Source of the DNA: a bacterium
Lineage (GTDB): Bacteria; Bacteroidota; Ignavibacteria; SZUA-365
Assembly: GCA_020444325.1 (NCBI GenBank)
Contig: JAHLLD010000006.1
Location: forward strand, 62,001 to 126,000
Reading direction: 5' to 3'
DNA: 64,000 nt
The translations under genes and the position numbers were made by a program. Below the pieces are notes generated by a model. It was not told where the DNA came from, ran no database searches, and saw nothing but the letters and a program-made list of their open reading frames with translations. This document shows positions 35,522 through 44,874 of the stretch, piece after piece (within the stretch, counting starts at the first letter, position 1; each line of letters begins with the position of its first letter).

Positions 35522-38054
35522 GGTTGGAAAAGCCTTCCAGGATTGCGCTGAAGAACTGTTCCTCGTCTTCAATGACATTTTCGGCGATGGTGTTCGCATC
35601 CGCATCGATAATACCACTGCCGAGCAGTTCAGCGAGCGCCTCGATGTCATCATAGCAATATTCCTCGAGGAGCGGCAGAATGTCGTGACGCACCCGGTCA
35701 CAGAATTCCGATTTCGATGTGATGGCGGTCCCGTCTTTGAGGAAATACGAATGACCTATCAGTTTTTCCCGTCCCTCGCGCTTCGCGATACGAACATTGA
35801 GTTCCGCCAGAAAATCCTGAAGCACCATTCCGTCAATCTCCACACCCTCGAGCAGATCCAGGTCAGGCATCACCTCGAGAAAAGAAAAACGCCGGCGCAC
35901 AGCAGCATCCAGCAGTTTGATGCTGCGATCCGCGGTGTTCATGGTGCAGACCAGGTAGACATTCGGAGGTATGGTAAACCGCTCCTTGCTCTGGGGCAGC
36001 ACGACTTCCATCCCGCGCTTGTCCTTCTCGAGCAGAGTCACCAGCTCGCCGAGCACCTTCGCGATGTTTGAACGGTTCACTTCATCGATGCACACGAGAT
36101 AGGGTTTTGATGGATTGGCGAGCGCTTCGCGGCAGATCCGCTTGAACACGCCATCTTCGAGCCGGAGCTGCATGCCGCCTGATGCAGAAGGAACCGGACG
36201 ATAGCCTTCGATAAAATCTTCGTACGAGTATGATGGATGAAATGTCAACCAGGTCAGCTGCGCCACGTCTTCCTCGCCGGTCATCACATTTTGCATCTCG
36301 GGATTTCGCTCGAGCAGCGTTGCGAGGAGATATTCCGCTTCGTCGGATGTGAGGCTGAACAATGTGCCCTGGTTACGGAAACGCATAGGCTCAGAATCTT
36401 TCAAAACAGCGTCCTGAAGCAACTCCTCGTATGTGAATCCATTATGAAGCTGCGCAATCGGTTCGAGTGTGATGCCCTGTTCCTCTGAAGTCTCCGCAGA
36501 CAGTCCCGAAGTAACACGTGAAATCGCAACGATTTTCTTCACGGGTGTGGATTCATAACCGATAACGAGGTCACCCATCTGTACCATGGGGAAATTCCGC
36601 TTGAGTCGACCGACTGTAAACAGCACGGAGCCCTGTTTGAAGAAATCATCCCATGAGCCATTTGCGGGGCTGGCAACCATCCACCACACTCGTCCGGCCG
36701 AGGAGGACTTGAGCCTTTTCTCCAGCGCAGTAAGCCGGTCGCCGTCGAGATCCTGTACGCCTACATCTTTTCCTGCACGCTTGGACAGCCACCACGCGGC
36801 AAAACGGCGGGCGACATAGGTTTTCCCTGTTCCCGGGGGACCGTACAGTACAATCTGTCCCGTACGCTCAAGCTCCCGCAGCATACGGAGATACATCGGA
36901 CCGGTAGGCAGTGGTGTTGGTGCCGGGGTCGTGGTGGGAGTGGCCGTTTGAATACGGATAAGTTCTTCCGGCGACAATTCAAGAACAGTGGTGACTCCCC
37001 AACGCTTTTGCGGTTCGATATCCTGCTGTTTCGAAACATCCCAGCTGACGTTTACTGTGTGTTTGTATTCCTGGCGCTCAGGACGCCACTGATACGCGGG
37101 CTCCTGTACAACGCCAATCGCAAGAATTTTGGATATTCCCTGGTTGGCGACAACAATATCACCGGGCTGCAATTCCATCAAACGCCAGAGTTCATTGCCC
37201 TTGCGCACAACGGCATTCTTCTTCTTGTTGTAGGTCTCAAGGAAATAATGCTCAAAGCGCTCTCTGAACTCCTCTTTGGAGGCGTACTCTGCGAGGTCAC
37301 CCATCTCATCCCAACCGACACAGATGTATCCACCAGAAAGGCAAGCATTCCAGTATTTTGCCTTCTCGCCCGGAGCGATTTTCATGATACGTTCGGCTTC
37401 GCGGGGATCAGACCATTCGTAAAGCATTTTCACCACCTCCCAGGTTTCCCAGTCCTTCAACGGGTCGATCTCACGAATCTGACGGAGAAGCTCGCGATTG
37501 AGCGTCACGACATCATAATTACGCTTCAATCGTGTCTGTGGATCGAGCTTGAGGAGAAAATGGTATATCGCATCCCGGGCATACACTGGTAGAATGTGGT
37601 TCGGGTAATAGATATGCAGCGTCTTAAGCGAAACCATCGGAAGATTGGATAACGCCTGAATCTCATCGATTTCGTTCCAGTTGCCGGCATCGGCCAACTC
37701 AAACATTTGAAGATAGGCTGCACGCAGTGTCTCCCAGGCCTTGTCTGCAGTCATCCCGAGCGACGAGTCAAACCATATCTCACCACCGCTCATCCTGTAG
37801 ATGCCGAACTTCCGGGCACTCGCTCCGCGTATGCCACCCAGTTCATTGAAGCCAAACTCCAGATCATAACAGTACCCCGAACGATCACCACCGCCTACCA
37901 CGTAATCCCCGAGGGCCATCCTTCCCCAGGCATCCCTTGGATGGAGCTGTTTGAACTCGCTGAGCTGTGATCGAATCCGTTCAGTGAACGTGGTATCGCG
38001 TTGGTAGGATTTGACGAACGACAGTATATCCTGTTTCGAATCGGCGATTGTCAT
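35514..38054 (-). CDS. mcrB: McrB-like AAA+ motor with two EVE-like domains
   Basis: 846 aa. Residues 1-220 are an N-terminal domain I cannot name. About 225-345 resemble an EVE/PUA-like base-reader (GEKAKYWNACLSGGYICVGW...MELQPGDIVVANQGISKI). A TP-rich linker follows. The AAA+ core has Walker A GPPGTGKT at 405-412, FHPSYSYEDFIEG at 605, Walker B LVCIDEVNRSN at 653 and MNTADRS at 705. Between Walker A and the FHPSYSYEDF motif lies a roughly 190-residue insert. Its part GRVWWMVASPANGSWDDF...MGDLVIGY looks like a second EVE domain. McrB normally uses GTP. The two readers suggest recognition of modified bases. McrC is the overlapping partner. Confidence 0.87.
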   Translation of the reverse strand: MTIADSKQDILSFVKSYQRDTTFTERIRSQLSEFKQLHPRDAWGRMALGDYVVGGGDRSGYCYDLEFGFNELGGIRGASARKFGIYRMSGGEIWFDSSLGMTADKAWETLRAAYLQMFELADAGNWNEIDEIQALSNLPMVSLKTLHIYYPNHILPVYARDAIYHFLLKLDPQTRLKRNYDVVTLNRELLRQIREIDPLKDWETWEVVKMLYEWSDPREAERIMKIAPGEKAKYWNACLSGGYICVGWDEMGDLAEYASKEEFRERFEHYFLETYNKKKNAVVRKGNELWRLMELQPGDIVVANQGISKILAIGVVQEPAYQWRPERQEYKHTVNVSWDVSKQQDIEPQKRWGVTTVLELSPEELIRIQTATPTTTPAPTPLPTGPMYLRMLRELERTGQIVLYGPPGTGKTYVARRFAAWWLSKRAGKDVGVQDLDGDRLTALEKRLKSSSAGRVWWMVASPANGSWDDFFKQGSVLFTVGRLKRNFPMVQMGDLVIGYESTPVKKIVAISRVTSGLSAETSEEQGITLEPIAQLHNGFTYEELLQDAVLKDSEPMRFRNQGTLFSLTSDEAEYLLATLLERNPEMQNVMTGEEDVAQLTWLTFHPSYSYEDFIEGYRPVPSASGGMQLRLEDGVFKRICREALANPSKPYLVCIDEVNRSNIAKVLGELVTLLEKDKRGMEVVLPQSKERFTIPPNVYLVCTMNTADRSIKLLDAAVRRRFSFLEVMPDLDLLEGVEIDGMVLQDFLAELNVRIAKREGREKLIGHSYFLKDGTAITSKSEFCDRVRHDILPLLEEYCYDDIEALAELLGSGIIDADANTIAENVIEDEEQFFSAILEGFSNHD

Positions 38055-38103
38055 AGCGGACTGCCCTGTGTGTGAAGTGATTGGTGAAAGGAGGTTTTGC
38101 GGT

Positions 38104-40716
38104 TCAGCTTAATTCAACCGGTTTATCTTCTGGCGCCATGATCGTAATCGTGTCAATCTGTGGGACATTCTGCTCGTACCTGGCGACGTTTATCGTACGA
38201 AGCAACGCTTTACCGGGCCTTTTGAGCCATTTTGTGGGATTCCCGGCATAAAGTGTGACCACCCAGTTGTAATAGGGTTCACCTCGACCACCTATTTTCA
38301 CAGATTCGACCGCACCACAGCGATAGAAGGTGTTGATACAGCGACGGAGATATTTCTCCCATTCGATTGCGCTGCGACAATCCTCTGGTGTCGCGAAAAA
38401 GGGAAACTCCTTCGGTGCAGACAACAGGTCCGTTTTATGATTGGAAAAATTCAGGACGTTGATCGATTTCTGCTGATTGCATGGAGCACACAGTGTTTGG
38501 AGATTCTCGATGCTGTTGTCGCCACCATAGTATGCCGGGGCAATGTGGTCAATCTGCAGGAGGCGCTTCTTATCCTCTCCGCAGCAAAGACAGGTGTTGT
38601 TGTCTCTGCGTTTGACCTGTTCCTTGACCTCGTCCGACGGTTCTCGGTTGGCCACGCGCCCCGTGGTTTTGATTACCTTGGACACCACGCTCGACTCCCC
38701 GCCGCTTCGATTCCGCTGCAAAAGCCGGTTCACGCATGCATCGTACTGTGTTTTAAAAAGGTCATAGTTGTAGTAAAAAACGTTCCAGAAACGGCTCTTT
38801 CGGTTGTATTCGGCCTGAAGTGATTCGTCCAGTTCGAACACATTCATGCGCCTGTTCATGCTGAACTCCTCCGCAAGCGCATCCAGATTGTGCAGCTCTC
38901 TATCTTCGAAGCGGAAGAATTGCGGCGGCTGTCCATGCTGCCCGATATGTCGCAGAATATGGAAGAGATCATCCTGCACGGTACCGCCAAGGCGGTCCGT
39001 ATCAGCCTGGAAATGCTTCTTCTCAAAAGCAGTAAGACGGCTCACAACAGTTTCGATGCTCAGTTCCTCCGAAGCGTCTGCATCCTTCCGTTTCTTCAGC
39101 ATATCCTCGATACAGGAGACAAACGACTGCTCGTCCCCTTCCATCACCATGACCATCTGCCGCGCCGAAGTCATGTCATCACCCCCATTCATGGTTGTCA
39201 GGTATTCGCATCGATACCAACCAACTGGCATCATGCTCTGGAAAGCGACGGGGGAAACTGTTAGTCCTTCATCCAGCATTCGTGCAAGCTTCCGTACAAG
39301 CTCGATCGAGATGAGTTGCATGGGTGGACGATGATTCTGCGATCGCTCCTCGTCCTCAATGAGTCCCTCTTCAATCTGATCATAGCCCGCCCAGGTGATG
39401 GATTGCTTCCAGTTATCGATAAAGGACACGATGAACGCACGATCCGTACCCCCGAATCTTGGTCCTCGAAGCGCACGTCCTATCATTTGTGTAAGCAGTA
39501 TCTTGCTCGTGGTCTGACGAGTCAGGAACACCGTCTGTACGTTCGGAACATCTGTGCCTTCCGTTAGCATCCGCACATTGATGAGAACGTCAAGCTTATC
39601 CTTGCGAAAATCAGAAAGTACCTTCGCATTCTCGCTTTTATCCCTGGCATTTCTCTGCTCTGCTGTCCCGCCACCACGATCGACCTGTGAATACACCACA
39701 TCTGCACGCACTCCCCTGTTGCGCAGCATTTCACGCAGCTGATCACACTGGTACCAGCGATCGGCAAACATCAGTGTTTTTCCGTACAGTTCACGTTTGT
39801 TTACATAGGTATCCGCGATCATGGCATTGCGCTCGCGGCTCTGTGCGAGTTGATCAATGATGTTCTCGGGTAAATCCCGGTATGTATTCATCCACATCTG
39901 ATATTCGCGCTCGTCAAATTCAGGAGTGTACAGCGTCGATGGCTGTTCCAGCACCGGCCGGGAAAGTACCCCTGCTGCCATCAGATCCGATGCCAGTACC
40001 TGATGCACGATCCCCTGCGGGAACACCTTCTTCAGCCAGCCTATTCTGCGTTCATCCGAATAGGTTGGTGTCGCCGTGAGACCGAGATGTACCGAAGCCG
40101 GATACTTTTGGTGGATGGCTAGCATGAGTTTACGGTATGTCGGGGCCGGAGCGTGATGCGCCTCATCGAAAACGACAACCAGGTTGCCACGAGCAGACTT
40201 GAGGAAGGCATGGAGTCCTTTCTGCTTATTGTCCTCAAACGCTCGCGCCACAGTCTGGAGCGTTCCGATGACAATATCATCGTCTTTCGTGATCTGGTGG
40301 ACTCGATAGAATCCGACAGAATTCGAAACCACCCGGACCTGCACGTTTGTCCTCGGCTCCCTCACATGACCGAGCTCGTAGCCATGCTCAACAGCCTCCA
40401 GATCGCTGGGTGGACCGAAGCCGAAAAACGCCTGTTCGAGCAGATGATGCGTATGTGCAAGCCAGAGCACCTTGTAACCATCCGACAACGGACCACTCGT
40501 CAGGAAGCGAATGGCGGTAAATGTCTTTCCTGCGCCAGTCGGGAGTGCAAGAATCCCTCCCTTCGGCGCCTGCTCCGACCTGTACCATTTCGCCAGCGCC
40601 CGCAGAGCATCTTGCTGATGCGGTGCTGGCTGCTTCACAGATGGATGTTTCCTGGCCAGAGGCAGATCAAATGATCGACAGAAATCGTGCTTGGAGAAAG
40701 TGCTATTACCGCTCAT
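38104..40716 (-). CDS. SF2 helicase fused to an HNH nuclease
   Basis: 870 aa. The N-terminal DEAD/DEAH core: LALPTGAGKTFTAI near residue 60, VVVFDEAHHAPA, LGLTATPTYSDE. The second RecA domain holds motif VI MIGRALRGPRFGG. The C-terminal third carries an HNH fold with zinc cysteines: CLCCGEDKK...LLQIDHIAPAYYGG...NLQTLCAPCNQQKS. The shape is that of a restriction-type translocase with its own nuclease. The stop lies 49 bases before mcrB and the GIY-YIG gene ends 88 bases upstream, so it probably belongs to the same transcript. No methylase partner is present in this unit. Confidence 0.88.
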   Translation of the reverse strand: MSGNSTFSKHDFCRSFDLPLARKHPSVKQPAPHQQDALRALAKWYRSEQAPKGGILALPTGAGKTFTAIRFLTSGPLSDGYKVLWLAHTHHLLEQAFFGFGPPSDLEAVEHGYELGHVREPRTNVQVRVVSNSVGFYRVHQITKDDDIVIGTLQTVARAFEDNKQKGLHAFLKSARGNLVVVFDEAHHAPAPTYRKLMLAIHQKYPASVHLGLTATPTYSDERRIGWLKKVFPQGIVHQVLASDLMAAGVLSRPVLEQPSTLYTPEFDEREYQMWMNTYRDLPENIIDQLAQSRERNAMIADTYVNKRELYGKTLMFADRWYQCDQLREMLRNRGVRADVVYSQVDRGGGTAEQRNARDKSENAKVLSDFRKDKLDVLINVRMLTEGTDVPNVQTVFLTRQTTSKILLTQMIGRALRGPRFGGTDRAFIVSFIDNWKQSITWAGYDQIEEGLIEDEERSQNHRPPMQLISIELVRKLARMLDEGLTVSPVAFQSMMPVGWYRCEYLTTMNGGDDMTSARQMVMVMEGDEQSFVSCIEDMLKKRKDADASEELSIETVVSRLTAFEKKHFQADTDRLGGTVQDDLFHILRHIGQHGQPPQFFRFEDRELHNLDALAEEFSMNRRMNVFELDESLQAEYNRKSRFWNVFYYNYDLFKTQYDACVNRLLQRNRSGGESSVVSKVIKTTGRVANREPSDEVKEQVKRRDNNTCLCCGEDKKRLLQIDHIAPAYYGGDNSIENLQTLCAPCNQQKSINVLNFSNHKTDLLSAPKEFPFFATPEDCRSAIEWEKYLRRCINTFYRCGAVESVKIGGRGEPYYNWVVTLYAGNPTKWLKRPGKALLRTINVARYEQNVPQIDTITIMAPEDKPVELS

Positions 40717-40804
40717 TTAGATTATCCCAATTTGTTTCGAACTTCTCTTTCGTATTCATCCAGCATTACAACTCGCGTTTCAGTAGCATCTGTCTGCATA
40801 CTAC

Positions 40805-41353
40805 TCACTCCACTCCAGAGACCGATTCCTGTGACTCACCAGGATCTTCTGATTCAACCCAATATGTATTTGTCATTTCGAGTGGGAGTACCCCTTTATC
40901 CCCGTGGTTGTGCAGCAATACATACTTTTGTTTTTCAGTCACACTCATCAAGCAATTAGCGTTTCTGCTCGGTTTGCAGTGAGCAATAAGGATAGATTCA
41001 ATAGTATATCGATCGCTTTTATCACATATTGCCGCTCTGATACGGATGTTTTGAATGTGATACGCCTGGGTGATTCCCTCGATGTGTTGCCGGATTCGAC
41101 TGCGAAGATGCTCTGACTGCCCAATGTACAACAAGACATCTGGTCCATAGATTTCAGAATCTCCGTACAACTGATACACACCGACACCATCCGGCAATGA
41201 ATCATAATCCATTCCCACATTGTGCCAGTGAATGGCCATCACATGGTAAGACCTCGTGGGTACGCTCGCTTGCTCTGGAAATGAAAATGTGGTCTGCTCT
41301 TTCGTCTTATCTTCGCACATCCAAGTGTTCCTTGTAGTTTGTTGATACTTCAT
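40805..41353 (-). CDS. GIY-YIG nuclease domain protein
   Basis: 182 aa. The motif is GVYQLYG...VLLYIGQSEHLRSRI, i.e. GVY followed by YIG and the arginine helix. A glutamate (TIESILIAHCKPSRNANCL) and an asparagine follow at the usual distance, so the active site looks complete. The first 50 residues form an extra N-terminal segment of unknown role, and the tail is acidic. It could be the first gene of the minus-strand unit with helicase-HNH, McrB and McrC. Target preference is not visible. Confidence 0.78.
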   Translation of the reverse strand: MKYQQTTRNTWMCEDKTKEQTTFSFPEQASVPTRSYHVMAIHWHNVGMDYDSLPDGVGVYQLYGDSEIYGPDVLLYIGQSEHLRSRIRQHIEGITQAYHIQNIRIRAAICDKSDRYTIESILIAHCKPSRNANCLMSVTEKQKYVLLHNHGDKGVLPLEMTNTYWVESEDPGESQESVSGVE

Positions 41354-41403
41354 AGGGTGTGGTTGTATTGATCATATTTGTACAGCTTCAAGGCCACCAG
41401 TGT

Positions 41404-41673
41404 TCAGACCAGGTCTGCCATTGGTTGGCCACCTTGTCTGTGGTATCGTTGAAGGCACCAGAAAGCGGGCCCATGTGAAGCGTTGCCATTTTGAGGGATC
41501 TCATGGTGCAGTTGTTCACTGACGTCGGATTGATGTACGACAACGGTCTGCTGAGATGGGATATCTTCTGCTGGAGACAAGATAGCAGGCCCCCTGCATG
41601 GCTTAACAATCATCTCCTCATCAAGGTTCGTTTTGCCACGTGCGCCCTCTGACAGAGATAATATTTTTTGCAA
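41404..41673 (-). other. Unidentified open frame downstream of the DUF6361 fragment
   Basis: The frame is open for about 110 codons and reads TIPIIFNADEFVAYLQKILS followed by a polar, repeat-poor tail to a TGA at 41404. It overlaps the 3' part of the DUF6361 fragment in another frame. There is no obvious start with a ribosome site and no recognised family. It is either a gene fragment or chance; the helical start is the only protein-like sign. Confidence 0.25.
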
Positions 41674-42107
41674 ATACGCAACGAATTCATCTGCGTTGAA
41701 GATAATCGGTATAGTCCCAAGGTTTCCCGTCTCTGCCGATAGATTTTACTCGGCAGCAGCGGCAGCTTCCGCCGTGTCACGCGACCGATCACCCCTTCCG
41801 TCACCCCCTTATCCAGCAGCATCTCAACCAGGTGCAGCTCTTCATTCCGCGCCTTGTCCGCAATCTTCGCTGACGACACCCGCTTCTCCTCAAGCGCCAT
41901 GTACATCCATGAGATGAAGAACAGGTAGCGAGCCCGCGTCTGCACTGTCCCCGTCCCGGGTAAGAAACGATCCGCTATCGCATCCCGTATGGAACCGAGT
42001 CCATGCTCATCGATCGTATCCTTCTCATCGAGCGCATGGAAGATATCGAGCATCTTGCGACGCTCTTTTTCACTGTAGTCGAGCCAGAATATATGAGAAT
42101 GAACCAT
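41610..42107 (-). pseudogene. Truncated DUF6361 gene
   Basis: 165 codons. The N-terminal 140 residues match DUF6361 well: FWLDYSEKERRKMLDIF, KDTIDEHGLGSIRDAIADRF, PGTGTVQTRARYLFFISWMY, GVIGR and LPSKIY. Full members are about 400 residues. The similarity ends near residue 140, after which the reading becomes an unrelated basic tail. The gene therefore lost its C-terminal two thirds, probably by deletion. DUF6361 members are of unknown function and, as I recall, are common in defence islands. The base composition shift to AT-rich begins just upstream, so this is near an insertion boundary. Confidence 0.7.
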
Positions 42108-42213
42108 TACCTACATAATGACAACTGGTATTTTTATCAATCATTTGTATAAAACGACATGGCAGTTCTATCATCTTATTATAATAAGCACGTAGCAAAA
42201 GAGCACTGACTAT

Positions 42214-42699
42214 TTATTCTATAATTGGTTCGGACATATTGATAGATGACATGCAGCCACCTAACTGCTTGTCTACGTTAAAAAGCGTTCTCCTAGTATC
42301 GCTATCCAGGTATATAATACTCTGTGGCGCATAGAGGTTATACCTATTCTGCATGTCCTCCAATGCTAGCGGATTACTGAACGTCCATGTTGGCCCAATG
42401 GCAATAGCCACCGCCTTATCCTTCCCGCAATAGTACCTATAATATTCAGGCTCAGTCAAACACGATTCTTCACCTACTTGACGCCATATCTCGTCTAGGT
42501 TCCCATACAACAGTCTCTCTATCCTAAATGCGCCCACAATCGCCTGTATTGGCGATGTTGCATAGATAAACGCAAGGGACCCTTCTCTTGCTCGCCTGGG
42601 CATTACCCTTCTCATCTCAACAGTCTTACATCCAGAAAGAATCATCGATACCCATTTTTGCTTTATTGGTATCAACAATCCATGGTCATTCATACACAT
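42214..42699 (-). CDS. ASCH-domain (PUA-like) protein
   Basis: 161 aa. The ASCH signature is at the start: LLIPIKQKWVSMILSGCKTV followed by EMRRVMPR, then a strand with AFIYATSPIQAIVGAFRIE. ASCH domains bind RNA or modified nucleobases. The tail of about 70 residues is not recognised. It begins 8 bases after the stop of the GNAT-PIN-ASCH gene, whose C-terminus carries a related domain, so the two proteins probably act together. AT-rich compared with flanking genes. Confidence 0.8.
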   Translation of the reverse strand: MCMNDHGLLIPIKQKWVSMILSGCKTVEMRRVMPRRAREGSLAFIYATSPIQAIVGAFRIERLLYGNLDEIWRQVGEESCLTEPEYYRYYCGKDKAVAIAIGPTWTFSNPLALEDMQNRYNLYAPQSIIYLDSDTRRTLFNVDKQLGGCMSSINMSEPIIE

Positions 42700-42706
42700 G
42701 CTAGAA

Positions 42707-44800
42707 TCACATTATTTCTTGGTTGATTATTTCATACATTTTTTCAGTAATCCTCATTGGACCTTGAACACATAGACCATGCTTAAAGTTGTGTTTCCAT
42801 ATATCGCGCATCTTTGATATGCCAAGTGGTTTCTTACATATTTCTGTATTACTAAATCGTAGCGCCATAATATTGTTGTCATAATCACCTTTAGCAGTCT
42901 CAACTAACTCATTCCATCGATACACCCCTAATGTTCTGTATTTAGAATATAGCTCCTTGGGCTTACCGACTGACACTTCATCCAAATATGATACGGCACG
43001 AATGGCTCCTTCTAAGACGCCACGTTTCGGATCCTGACTTACATACCACAATATTCTCGCAGGCGCCTGAATTTCCACACCAATAGCGGATCGGTAATAT
43101 ACGTTCTCATAGTTAAACATGAGCCTGGGGTCCGACCCGAACAAATCACCAGAAGCAATTCGACTCTCAAACATTTTCATAGCCCATATTGGCTTTATCG
43201 GGATTATGTACAATTGTAAACCAACATCCGACAGCTTACATGGCCATAATTTCCTTTCATAATATAATAGCTGACGCGCTTGATTATGCAGTAGCCCTCT
43301 GACCATACGCCCTATTACAAACATTACATCAGAATGCGCTCGGTATCGTTCACTTAGCGCCTCCAACTCATTTGCCGCGCTTCTTGAATCACCATAGTGT
43401 CGTAACGCGATCTTTATAAAGATACCATTAGTATAAACGAAACCGTTTTCCTCAAATGCCCTCTTCATAACGGTTGCTAATACCTTTTCGCGAGCCATCA
43501 CTATGGCAGTGCCACTATCTACAAGTCGTTCAACCAGTCCTGAAATAACAAAACGAGCCATGGTATCTTCATAATCTGCACCTGCAGTTTTAAACAAGCT
43601 GACCTCATGCCACCCAGCGCGAAGTGTCTTAACATAATAAATAAATAGAGGCTCCCTGCGCTCAGACCATACGATCTCCACATGTTGACCTCCTCCGTCC
43701 ATCAGAGCCTCTTTGAGCTCAGCCTCAAATCGACGACGCTTAACTCCTTCCGTTCTATGGAATACATCTAATATTCTATTATACTCCGTAGCTCTTACGT
43801 TACCTACTGAATAGGTCGATCCAGCAAACCTTACTGGTTGATAATCGGCCTTACTAATCAATTCGTCTATCCGTAAGACCAGCTCAGTCGGAGTCATCAC
43901 ATCTACAGATAGCTGTGATGACAATTCTACCGAAGATCGAAGCAACAACCGATCCTGCGTCACAAAAACCTCTGCACGCGAGAGCGCTGCGATAGCGAGA
44001 TGCCTGGAATCCGATCTGGCGCTCTCTGTATCTTTGTCACCAACGATTAATGCAATATCGTGGGCAAGGCGCTCCACATTTAGGCCATCTTGTGATAGGA
44101 TTTTATATTTTCTTGCTGCTTTTCTGTTTTTGTATCTTGCGCTCTCATCAGGATTTCTATTGATCTCATTATAAATCTCATTCGTCAAAGATAACTGTAC
44201 TCTGCTATCAATCCAATCTGCCTTCAGATAATCTACATCCTTACTTACGTGTTCACACAACCGCTCGATTTGGAAAAATATATTTGCATCAAGCGTCACG
44301 CACACTTTCGTTGCAGAGTCGACTTCCTCCGTATCAGTAAATAAGTCAGGGTGCCCATAGTCGTACCACCATACAGTAAGTCGTGAACCCCATTTACTTC
44401 TCCCATCCATTTCTGCTACAGGCTTAAACCCAAGTCGTGGCCACAACTTATTGGCAGCATAGTCTCTCCGACAACGCACCCTGACACCTGTATATAGCTC
44501 CTTCGTTTTGCTTTCAAAGTGCTCGAAAAGCGAACGCGATACACCTTTCCTTCTATGGCCCTGCTCAACGCACAGATGAACAATGTAGGCCTGCCTTCTT
44601 CGTCGCACCTCTGAATAGAGAAGATATCCTACAATCACCTCATCGTGCTTTGCAACAATAATTTTCTCCTGTTCACAATATGTATTGTAAGCACCTGCCG
44701 GAAGGAATCCTAAGGTTTTTGAGTTCCTATTCCCAAGTTCGATTACATACGTCAGCTCATCACAGTCGCATATGCTGCAGGTAATCACGCTCATTTTCAA
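42707..44800 (-). CDS. GNAT acetyltransferase-PIN-ASCH multidomain protein
   Basis: 697 aa. Residues 1-150 are a GNAT fold (VGYLLYSEV...VHLCVEQGHRRKGVSRSLFE gives the acetyl-CoA loop). About 165-310 are a PIN nuclease: VTLDANIFFQIE, EIYNEINRN, SDSRHLAIAAL and VTQDRLLL supply the acidic residues. A middle region (about 340-480) again looks GNAT-like but lacks the acetyl-CoA loop (FVISGLVERLVDSGTAIVMA). The C-terminus from about 530 is ASCH/PUA-like (LQLYIIPIKPIWAMKMFE). PIN plus GNAT in one chain resembles toxin-antitoxin effectors acting on RNA. The ASCH protein follows directly. AT-rich composition, like its neighbours. Confidence 0.8.
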   Translation of the reverse strand: MKMSVITCSICDCDELTYVIELGNRNSKTLGFLPAGAYNTYCEQEKIIVAKHDEVIVGYLLYSEVRRRRQAYIVHLCVEQGHRRKGVSRSLFEHFESKTKELYTGVRVRCRRDYAANKLWPRLGFKPVAEMDGRSKWGSRLTVWWYDYGHPDLFTDTEEVDSATKVCVTLDANIFFQIERLCEHVSKDVDYLKADWIDSRVQLSLTNEIYNEINRNPDESARYKNRKAARKYKILSQDGLNVERLAHDIALIVGDKDTESARSDSRHLAIAALSRAEVFVTQDRLLLRSSVELSSQLSVDVMTPTELVLRIDELISKADYQPVRFAGSTYSVGNVRATEYNRILDVFHRTEGVKRRRFEAELKEALMDGGGQHVEIVWSERREPLFIYYVKTLRAGWHEVSLFKTAGADYEDTMARFVISGLVERLVDSGTAIVMAREKVLATVMKRAFEENGFVYTNGIFIKIALRHYGDSRSAANELEALSERYRAHSDVMFVIGRMVRGLLHNQARQLLYYERKLWPCKLSDVGLQLYIIPIKPIWAMKMFESRIASGDLFGSDPRLMFNYENVYYRSAIGVEIQAPARILWYVSQDPKRGVLEGAIRAVSYLDEVSVGKPKELYSKYRTLGVYRWNELVETAKGDYDNNIMALRFSNTEICKKPLGISKMRDIWKHNFKHGLCVQGPMRITEKMYEIINQEIM

Positions 44801-44874
44801 TATACCATATTATTGTACATTATTAGCACAATATATACTATTCACCGTTCATAGTTGAATACTTCCGTTAACAT

